The notes beneath the pieces are model-generated. The model was not told the origin of the DNA, ran no database searches, and was given only the letters and a program-made list of their open reading frames with translations. Below, piece by piece: positions 23,296 to 28,039 of a DNA stretch of 28,039 nucleotides. The stretch lies in NCBI GenBank assembly GCA_039888615.1, contig JBDQQS010000030.1. One strand, 5' to 3'. A program made the translations under genes and the position numbers. Position 1 is the stretch's first letter. Every line of letters starts with the position of its first letter. The stretch comes from Flavimaribacter sp039888615. Its GTDB lineage: Bacteria > Pseudomonadota > Alphaproteobacteria > Rhizobiales > Rhizobiaceae.

Positions 23296-23751
23296 GCTTG
23301 GCATCACGCTTGTGGAAATCCTGACGATGAGCGCCGCGCCGACTAGGCGTGTCGCCGCTTTCTCTTCCTCTACATTGACCAAGAGAAATAGTGGGCGGGG
23401 TCAGGCGGCAAATTCCCGACCGGCGCCGCCGGTTTGATCGTCACATAAATCCGCACCCGCACCCTTTTGAATTCAAGAATGATCTCGGTTGACAGCTTCA
23501 GATCTGCCGTAGCCTTCGATCGGCAGATGTTTTTGCGTTCAATCGGGCTCGGGTGTCTTGCCAGTTTCTTGTCAGGTGTCTTGCTTCAAACCCTTGCCGC
23601 GCAGGCTGAGTGGGGTCATGCCTATCGCTTTCAGTTTTTGCTTGGCGCATATGTGCCTATCAAAATATAAAATTGCTAGGCAAATTGAAAAAGCGGCAGT
23701 TGACCGGAGTTCCCATCCCTCAAAATGCATCTGATATTTCAGGAGGCACTC
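23296..23751. other. Intergenic stretch before the chimeric lysin
   Basis: No convincing gene. A frame from 23479 to 23670 encodes a hydrophobic segment ('MFLRSIGLGCLASFLSGVLL') but has no start signal. From about 23698 the sequence matches the region upstream of endolysin copy 1 (GTTGACC, CCATCCCTCA and TTTCAGGA are shared with 19300-19350), marking the left edge of the duplicated lysis segment. Confidence 0.5.
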
Positions 23752-24327
23752 ATGGCGAATTCAGATCGATTCAACACCTGTCACGCTATCACGGCCAAGT
23801 GGGAGGGCGGGTGGTCGAACCATGCGGCGGATCCGGGTGGCAAGACCATGTATGGCGTGACCGAGGCGACCTATCAGGCTTGGCTTGAAAAGCGGAAGCT
23901 GGCGGCAAAGCCGGTGCGGCAGCTCTCTTACTCCGAGGCGCTGCGGCTCTATCGCGACGAACACTGGCATCCGACGGCGTTGAAATACAATCCGGTCCCG
24001 GGCGTCGATCTCGCCGTCTGTGACGCGGCCGTCAATTCCGGCGTTTCGCGCGGGCTGAAATGGCTGAAAGCAGGCGTCGGTTCCAGCGATCATACGGTGA
24101 CCGAGAGAAATATCTGCCGCAAGCGGCTCTCTTTCATGCAGAGCCTGAAGATCTGGAAGACCTTCGGCAAGGGCTGGTCGAACCGTGTCGCCGACATCGT
24201 GCAGATGTCCGGCCGCCTTCAGCGGGTCGAAGAGCGGGCAGGAGACGTGCGTGAGAGGCTGAAGGGTATCGCCCAGCAGCAGCAGAATGAAACGCTGAAG
24301 CGGATTTTGCAGGCGGTGGAACGATGA
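23752..24327 (+). CDS. Chimeric endolysin: GH108 lysin fused to the spanin-like tail (copy 2)
   Basis: 191 residues. Residues 1-149 repeat the GH108 endolysin at 19363, including 'KWEGGWSNHAADPGG' with Glu18 and 'GVDLAVCDAAVNSGVSRGLK'. After 'GWSNRVADI' the protein jumps to 'VQMSGRLQRVEERAGDVRER' and 'QQQQNETLKRILQAVER', the coiled-coil end of the membrane protein at 20528. The C-terminal helical tail of copy 1, the holin and the transmembrane anchor are missing. The fusion is in frame and the catalytic part is whole. AGGAGG five bases before the ATG is stronger than that of copy 1, so it may well be expressed. Without its own holin it would depend on the other copy or on stress. Confidence 0.9.
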   Translation: MANSDRFNTCHAITAKWEGGWSNHAADPGGKTMYGVTEATYQAWLEKRKLAAKPVRQLSYSEALRLYRDEHWHPTALKYNPVPGVDLAVCDAAVNSGVSRGLKWLKAGVGSSDHTVTERNICRKRLSFMQSLKIWKTFGKGWSNRVADIVQMSGRLQRVEERAGDVRERLKGIAQQQQNETLKRILQAVER

Positions 24328-24365
24328 TCTCCAGGAACGTGCGAAATCTATTTTGGCGACAGGCC

Positions 24366-24396
24366 TTGTTTCAAACACAGTTTAGGCCCATATAAC
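24366..24396 (+). promoter_or_regulatory. Candidate promoter of cspA copy 2
   Basis: TTGTTT (24366-24371) is shared with copy 1; TATAAC (24391-24396) follows after 19 bases, or CATATA after 17. Leader length would be about 145 bases. Confidence 0.4.
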
Positions 24397-24547
24397 GTTT
24401 ATCGATTTTATGGCCGATTTTGACTATGGCCCGCGTTTACTGCGCTTGCTTCCGTCTCTTTTACCTTGAACTCGAATAATCGTTCGCAATGTGTTTGACC
24501 ACCATTCGCGAGCATACGAAGCAATTGCATCATAAAGGATAAGCGCA

Positions 24548-24757
24548 ATGGCTACAGGCACAGTTAAATGGTTCAACTCCGCAAAAGGCTTCGGCTTCAT
24601 TGAACCCGTGGATGGCGGAAAAGACGTCTTCGTTCACGCCACGGCGATCGAACGGGCCGGAATGTCGAGTCTCGTTGAGGGCCAGAAGGTCAATTACGAA
24701 GTTGTTGACGATCGCAGAACCGGCAAGTCGTCGGCTGATCAGCTTAGCGCCGCCTAA
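24548..24757 (+). CDS. cspA: Cold-shock protein, CspA family (copy 2)
   Basis: A 69-residue cold-shock domain with RNP1 'KGFGFIEP' and RNP2 'DVFVHATAI', opening 'ATGTVKWFNSAKGFGF'. Same length and 3' region as the copy at 22282. Differences from copy 1 concentrate in the C-terminal third ('VNYEVVDDRRTGKSSADQ' against 'INFELVNDQNTGKASAEQ'), all keeping the fold. AAAGGATAAGC precedes the ATG. It is followed by the KOW-like gene and S21, a cold-shock/S21 neighbourhood usual in Rhizobiaceae, so this copy may be the original chromosomal one. Confidence 0.95.
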   Translation: MATGTVKWFNSAKGFGFIEPVDGGKDVFVHATAIERAGMSSLVEGQKVNYEVVDDRRTGKSSADQLSAA

Positions 24758-24843
24758 TAGACGCAACACTTTTACGCGCCTGTCGAGTCACGGATGTACT
24801 GGCAGGCAGGTTGCGAGAAATGTGTAGCGCGCGGCGCAATGGG

Positions 24844-24868
24844 AAGGCGGGATCAAACCCGCCTTTTT
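24844..24868 (+). terminator. Intrinsic terminator of cspA copy 2
   Basis: AAGGCGGG (24844-24851), loop ATCAAA, CCCGCC (24858-24863) and five T. Identical to the copy 1 hairpin. Confidence 0.9.
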
Positions 24869-24912
24869 CATTTCGGCTTCAGATTTTCTATTCCCCTCAC
24901 CAGGAGGCTTCC

Positions 24913-25191
24913 ATGCAACAGCAGCATTACAAGGCCGGAGACCAGGTAAACCTCAGATCGAATTTTGCAGGCGTAAGATCGGTTCAGAGCCTTTGCCGGA
25001 TCGTGAGTGTCCTGCCCGCTAGCGACTCGGGCGAATCCCAGTACAAGGTCCGCTTCGAGAACGAAAAGTTCGACCGCCGTGTTCTGGCGTCTGATATCGA
25101 AGCGAAGATTTCGATTCAACCCGTGGCTGGCCTACGCACGCCAGCATCGGGTGGCTGGCTCAATGCTTCACGTATCAAGGTAAGCAAATAA
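24913..25191 (+). CDS. Small SH3/KOW-like protein of unknown function
   Basis: 92 residues from the ATG at 24913, preceded by AGGAGG. The opening 'YKAGDQVNLRSNFAGVRS' and a middle 'YKVRFENEKFDRRVLASDIE' give the pattern of a small beta barrel (a 'GD.V' strand and a 'Y.VRF' strand), as in KOW or SH3-like RNA-binding proteins. This is a visual guess. It follows the cspA terminator and precedes S21, so a role in translation at low temperature is possible. Copy 1 of the block holds only a broken version. Confidence 0.65.
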   Translation: MQQQHYKAGDQVNLRSNFAGVRSVQSLCRIVSVLPASDSGESQYKVRFENEKFDRRVLASDIEAKISIQPVAGLRTPASGGWLNASRIKVSK

Positions 25192-25217
25192 CGCCCGCAA
25201 GGGAGAAAGCGCCAACT

Positions 25218-25448
25218 TTGGAGATCATCGTTCGTGACAACGACGTCGAGCAGGCGCTTCGTGTTCTGAAAAGAAAAATGCAGCGAGAGGGCATGTTTCG
25301 CGAACTGCGCCGGCGCAGAGCCTATGAAAAGCCATCCATGAAACGGGCGAGGCAAAAGGCCGAAGGCATTCGCAGGCAGCGCAAACTCACAAGGAAGCTG
25401 GCCCAGCGCGAAGGTCTCATCCCTGGCAAAAAGCCGCGCACCCGCTAG
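25218..25448 (+). CDS. rpsU: 30S ribosomal protein S21
   Basis: A 76-residue S21: 'IIVRDNDVEQALRVLKRKMQ' and 'REGMFRELRRRRAYEKPSMK', followed by an arginine/lysine-rich tail. It binds the small ribosomal subunit near the anti-Shine-Dalgarno end of 16S RNA and helps initiation. The start appears to be TTG at 25218 because no ATG or GTG is available and AGGGAGAAAG stands before it. The usual rhizobial form begins with ATG and 'MQVLVRDN'. Its TAG stop lies in the terminal CTAGT of palindrome A. Several rhizobia have more than one rpsU, so this may be a paralogue. Confidence 0.9.
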   Translation: MEIIVRDNDVEQALRVLKRKMQREGMFRELRRRRAYEKPSMKRARQKAEGIRRQRKLTRKLAQREGLIPGKKPRTR

Positions 25449-25522
25449 TATGGTGAATTTGAAGCTCCTTACATTGTAGCAACTGTCTCATACAGGAACT
25501 TCAAATCCGTAAACCACACTAG
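25445..25522. repeat. Palindromic element A
   Basis: Starts CTAGT and ends ACTAG. ATTTGAAG (25457-25464) and CTTCAAAT (25499-25506) form the inner stem. Together with element B it makes a tandem pair of about 77-bp imperfect palindromes. Its first bases hold the S21 stop codon. Confidence 0.7.
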
Positions 25523-25535
25523 AATCATTATCCTG

Positions 25536-25611
25536 CTAGTGCCATTGTCGAATCTGAAGTTCGAAAAAAGCGTGCTGCAGGATGTAACGAAATTCAGATT
25601 CGGGGCACTAG
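25536..25611. repeat. Palindromic element B
   Basis: Starts CTAGTGCC and ends GGCACTAG, with CGAATCTGAA and TTCAGATTCG as inner stem arms. Related to element A in ends, size and arm sequence. Could act as a transcription end for S21 or be a small mobile palindrome. Confidence 0.75.
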
Positions 25612-25644
25612 GGCAAGCGATATCACCGTCAAAAGAAAGGCGTC

Positions 25645-25872
25645 ATGACCGTGGACAAGAACAATCTCTTCAAACCTGACAGGCGCAGCAAGGCGGAAGC
25701 GACCGATCACACCGCCCGCGCCATTATGACGGCGGAAGCAAAGGCGCGGGAGAAGAAGAACACGAAACTTCGAGCCTTGAGACTGGAACGGGAGGCTGCC
25801 GAGAAGGCGGCGGATCCGCAAGTCTCCAAAAAGGCGACTTCCGCCAAGAAAAAGATTCGAGCGTCAAATTGA
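25645..25872 (+). CDS. DUF6481 family protein
   Basis: A 75-residue charged protein, 'NNLFKPDRRSKAEATDHTAR' followed by 'AIMTAEAKAREKKNTKLRAL', with a Lys-rich tail. This is the pattern of DUF6481, short helical proteins of unknown role widespread in alphaproteobacteria. AGAAAGG precedes the ATG. Its stop overlaps the TTG start of the desaturase (TTGA), so the two are translationally coupled. Confidence 0.8.
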   Translation: MTVDKNNLFKPDRRSKAEATDHTARAIMTAEAKAREKKNTKLRALRLEREAAEKAADPQVSKKATSAKKKIRASN

Positions 25873-26891
25873 ATCTTCAAGATGTCCGGCCCGAAGCGCA
25901 GGACGCACGGCGCTGGTCGAAGATTCTCGCCCGCTACAAGCAGCCGCATACCGGGCGGGGCGTAGTCGAGATCGTAATTACGCTCATTCCGTTCGTTCTG
26001 TTTTGGGCGGCTGCCGCTGTCGCCTTGCAGCACGAATACTGGGCAGGCCTGCTTTTCGCACTTCCAGCGGCGGCGTTTCTTGTGCGGATGTTCATGATAC
26101 AGCACGATTGCGGGCACGGCGCCTTTGTCGATTCCCGTTCCGGGAATGACTGGATCGGCCGGTTCATCGGCGTGCTGACGCTCACTCCCTATGACTTCTG
26201 GAAGCGCACGCACAATCTCCATCATGCGAATTCGGGCGCTCTCGAGCGACGCGGCTTCGGAGATGTGGATACCCTGACGGTTTCCGAGTTCAGGGCCCTG
26301 CGGCGCTTCGACCGTTTGAGATATCGGCTCTATCGCAATCCGGTCGTCATGTTTGTTCTCGGACCGGTTTACGTCTTTCTCCTGCAGCACAGACTTCCCG
26401 TCGGGTTCATGAACCAGGGCTGGAACCCCTGGTTGAGCACCATGAGCACGAACGCAGGCATCGTCCTCGCATCAGGCGCCGTGATCTGGTTCACGGGGCT
26501 CGGCGCGTTTCTTGCCATCCATCTTTCAGTGACACTGCTAGCCGGGGCGGCCGGCATATGGCTTTTCTATGTTCAGCATCAGTTTGAACATACATCCTGG
26601 GATCGTGAAAAGGACTGGAACTGGCATGAGGCCGCGTTGCACGGTAGTTCGTACTATCGACTGCCGTCAATCCTGCGCTGGCTGACCGCCAATATCGGCA
26701 TGCACCATATCCACCACCTGTCCAGCCGCATACCGTACTACCGATTGCCGGATGTGCTCAGCGATCATCCTGAATTGAAGGACATCAACACGCTGTCGCT
26801 TATGGACAGCTTACGTTGCGTAAGACTCGTGCTCTGGGACGAGGAGGGCCGACGCCTGGTTTCATTCAAAGACGCCGGAGCGATGGCATAG
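25869..26891 (+). CDS. Membrane fatty-acid desaturase
   Basis: A 340-residue membrane desaturase that should place a double bond in acyl chains using a di-iron centre. The three histidine boxes are present: HDCGH (79-83), HNLHH (115-119) and HHIHH (279-283), with an extra QHQFEH at 236-241. Hydrophobic pairs surround them at about 33-75 and 155-235. The TTG at 25869 is the only start that keeps the usual N terminus ('NLQDVRPEAQDARRW'), and it overlaps the previous stop. Regiochemistry is not clear; it looks most like the delta-12/omega-type bacterial acyl-lipid desaturases. Next to cspA and S21 it suggests a cold-adaptation cluster, since desaturation keeps membranes fluid. Confidence 0.9.
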   Translation: MNLQDVRPEAQDARRWSKILARYKQPHTGRGVVEIVITLIPFVLFWAAAAVALQHEYWAGLLFALPAAAFLVRMFMIQHDCGHGAFVDSRSGNDWIGRFIGVLTLTPYDFWKRTHNLHHANSGALERRGFGDVDTLTVSEFRALRRFDRLRYRLYRNPVVMFVLGPVYVFLLQHRLPVGFMNQGWNPWLSTMSTNAGIVLASGAVIWFTGLGAFLAIHLSVTLLAGAAGIWLFYVQHQFEHTSWDREKDWNWHEAALHGSSYYRLPSILRWLTANIGMHHIHHLSSRIPYYRLPDVLSDHPELKDINTLSLMDSLRCVRLVLWDEEGRRLVSFKDAGAMA

Positions 26892-27013
26892 GCGCCGCAA
26901 CGACCATTCCGGAAGTGCAATCGCGAAAGTTTACCGGAGTGTAACAGTCTGTGTTAGGGTGACGTTACTGGCGGGCAATAATGCTTGTCAGCCAACATTG
27001 ATTGGAATTTATC

Positions 27014-27361
27014 ATGAAATTACCTGCATGGCTGTCACCCGCACTTTATGGTGCGGTCGCTGGAGCAATTGTCCTGGCCATCGTCGGGTTTTCCTGGGGC
27101 GGTTGGGTAACCGGAAGTACGGCTTCCGAGATGTCCGAGAACGCTGCCGAAACCGCTGTCGTGGAAAGCCTCACGCCCTATTGTTTGAAGTTGTCGCAAC
27201 AGGATCCAAACGCCAAGGCCGTTCTGGCCGAGATGAAAGCAGCCAGTAACTACAACCGCAGAGGTATCGTCGAAAAGGCGGGTTGGGCCACGCCGTTGGG
27301 TCAAGAACAGCCGAACCGGGACCTTGCCCGGGCCTGCGAGAAGGCGATCTCCGAAAGCTGA
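27014..27361 (+). CDS. Conserved membrane-anchored protein of unknown function
   Basis: 115 residues from the ATG at 27014, after GGAA; an ATG at 27002 is possible. One N-terminal transmembrane helix ('ALYGAVAGAIVLAIVGFSWG'), then a periplasmic or cytosolic soluble part containing 'CLKLSQQDPNAKAVLAEMKA', 'RGIVEKAGWATPLGQ' and a second Cys near the end ('ARACEKAIS'). Very similar small proteins occur across Rhizobiales; function unknown. The two Cys residues could form a disulfide if exported. Confidence 0.78.
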   Translation: MKLPAWLSPALYGAVAGAIVLAIVGFSWGGWVTGSTASEMSENAAETAVVESLTPYCLKLSQQDPNAKAVLAEMKAASNYNRRGIVEKAGWATPLGQEQPNRDLARACEKAISES

Positions 27362-27558
27362 CGCCTCGACAGAGTTTCTGGCGGGCAGGCGCGACATTCG
27401 GCTGCTCGTCGCAACCTCAGGTTATGGCGTTTTCGAATATCAGCCTCTGACCAACCGCTAACCGGCTCAAATAGGCGCGATCCACTTCTTTCATGTGAAC
27501 GTATATATCCGTGCCTCCGCTACTGCACCGCTGACCATAAGAAGGGAAGGAAGAATCG

Positions 27559-27744
27559 CTGACCTCCAATAGCGTCGCGCCAAAAGCGGCTTACTCAATC
27601 AGTTCGGACCATATTGAAAGCCTCATTGCCGCGCTTGAGGCAATTGTCGATCGCAGCCACAACGGCGAACTCGGAACCTCGAAAGTCATCGATATGCGGA
27701 AGCTTGCGGAGGCGGCTCTGAAGGACCTGCCACAAAGTGTGTGA
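27559..27744 (+). CDS. Possible small protein with non-standard CTG start
   Basis: An open frame between stops encodes 'TSNSVAPKAAYSISSDHIES' followed by 'LIAALEAIVDRSHNGELGTS' and ends after 'LAEAALKDLPQSV'. It reads like a real helical protein, but has no ATG, GTG or TTG near its beginning. A CTG at 27559 stands five bases after GGAAGGAAG, exactly where a start is expected. Either CTG is used or an ATG has mutated and the gene is dying. No family recognised. Confidence 0.4.
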   Translation: MTSNSVAPKAAYSISSDHIESLIAALEAIVDRSHNGELGTSKVIDMRKLAEAALKDLPQSV

Positions 27745-27820
27745 TTTCCTGCTTGTTTGAATCGGAAATCTCGGAGTGGTTTCCACTAAACAATTGTTTT
27801 TAATGGAAGAAGCATAAACG

Positions 27821-27863
27821 CTTAATCAGCGGGTCCAGAGTTCGAGTCCCTGCTCACCCACCA
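27821..27863 (+). other. tRNA-Lys(CTT) 3' fragment, attachment-site remnant 2
   Basis: CTTAATCAGCGGGTCCAGAG (27821-27840), TTCGAGTCCCTG, then CTCACCCACCA, from the anticodon to the encoded 3' CCA. The T stem has one A-C mismatch, and the bases before CTTAA do not form an anticodon stem, so it is not a functional tRNA. It marks the probable right border of the integrated element; the working tRNA gene would be outside this window. Confidence 0.88.
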
Positions 27864-27994
27864 ATAAAATAAGATTCAAAGCGGCCGATACGATCGGCCC
27901 GCGGCTTCTGCAGCGCGTGGCATTCGGCGGCCAATATCGGCTGGCCGACGAGTGAAAGCGCCACAGCGCCACAAGCGCAGGCAATCTCGGTCAT
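27854..27994 (-). pseudogene. Truncated GFA (CENP-V) family protein, N-terminal part
   Basis: From the ATG at 27994 the minus strand reads 'MTEIACACGAVALSLVGQPI' and 'LAAECH', the start of a GFA-like protein with Cys and Cys/His zinc ligands ('CACG', then 'AECH', normally followed by another Cys-x-x-Cys). After 'AECH' the family pattern is lost and the frame runs into the tRNA fragment and stops there at 27854-27856. The gene has lost its C-terminal two thirds. Confidence 0.7.
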
Positions 27995-28039
27995 GCGATT
28001 AAACCGTCAAACGCGGTGCGCATGGCGACGATGTCGATT
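27991..28039 (-). CDS. 3' end of a host gene (partial)
   Basis: The last 15 codons of a gene entering from the right read 'IDIVAMRTAFDGLIA' and stop in an ATGA overlap with the truncated GFA-like gene, so the two formed an operon before truncation. Too little is present to name a product. Confidence 0.5.
   Translation of the reverse strand, partial: IDIVAMRTAFDGLIA

Larger units (their letters stand above)
24366..24900 (+). repeat. Duplicated cspA block, copy 2
   Basis: Second copy of 22101-22640, covering leader, cspA, 3' region and terminator. It starts only about 40 bases after the chimeric lysin, whereas copy 1 is separated from its lysis genes by the DUF1488 cluster. Confidence 0.85.

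Noticed and set aside
27595..27786. Minus-strand 63-codon frame near the right border
   Set aside because: No start signal; the opposite strand has a more protein-like frame with a well-placed ribosome binding site.
1..28039. CRISPR array or insertion sequence
   Set aside because: I found no regularly spaced repeats and no transposase-like frame on either strand.

Overview
The window reads as the right-hand part of a temperate T7/P22-like podovirus (prophage) in a high-GC alphaproteobacterium, most likely a Rhizobiales member. The order capsid, tail tube A, tail tube B, three to four ejection proteins, tailspike, lysis genes is that of short-tailed phages. The small chromosomal genes on the right (DUF1488, CspA, S21, DUF6481, a desaturase) are of types familiar from Rhizobiaceae and relatives. 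All family calls are from reading the proteins by eye; no database search was possible.

Layout. (1) 36-11615: a tightly packed rightward virion operon with several 1-4 base stop/start overlaps: capsid, small head-associated protein, tail tube A and B, and four internal/ejection-type proteins, one with a lambda-lysozyme-like transglycosylase domain. (2) 11616-15668: a less GC-rich accessory and control island, mostly on the minus strand. It holds an unknown protein, a DUF2004 protein, a BRO-type antirepressor with a small partner gene, a divergent ribbon-helix-helix protein, a perfect 10-bp inverted repeat between the divergent genes, a broken second copy of the BRO 3' end, a candidate small RNA and two unknown genes. 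Its position, between the last ejection protein and the tailspike, matches the immI (mnt-arc-ant) locus of phage P22. (3) 15669-20839: tailspike, two cargo genes (alpha/beta hydrolase and a membrane protein), then endolysin, holin and a membrane/coiled-coil protein. (4) 20867-21753: four small minus-strand genes. (5) 22101-28039: the right border.

The right border is the most unusual part. The lysis module and a cspA block each occur twice (19300-22800 and 23698-25191). The second endolysin is fused in frame to the tail of the spanin-like gene through an apparent 886-bp deletion at a short homology. Two fragments of the 3' end of a tRNA-Lys(CTT) gene lie at 22837-22873 and 27821-27863. They look like attachment-site remnants and bracket about 5 kb that carries the chimeric lysin, cspA, S21, DUF6481 and a desaturase. 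Just beyond the last one is a truncated GFA-like gene. I infer two related elements, or repeated integration and partial duplication, at one tRNA-Lys site.

The virion genes build the particle and its DNA-ejection apparatus, the lysis genes release it, and the BRO/ribbon-helix-helix cassette probably adjusts the lysogeny decision. No integrase, repressor, terminase or portal gene lies in the window, so the left part of the prophage must be outside it.
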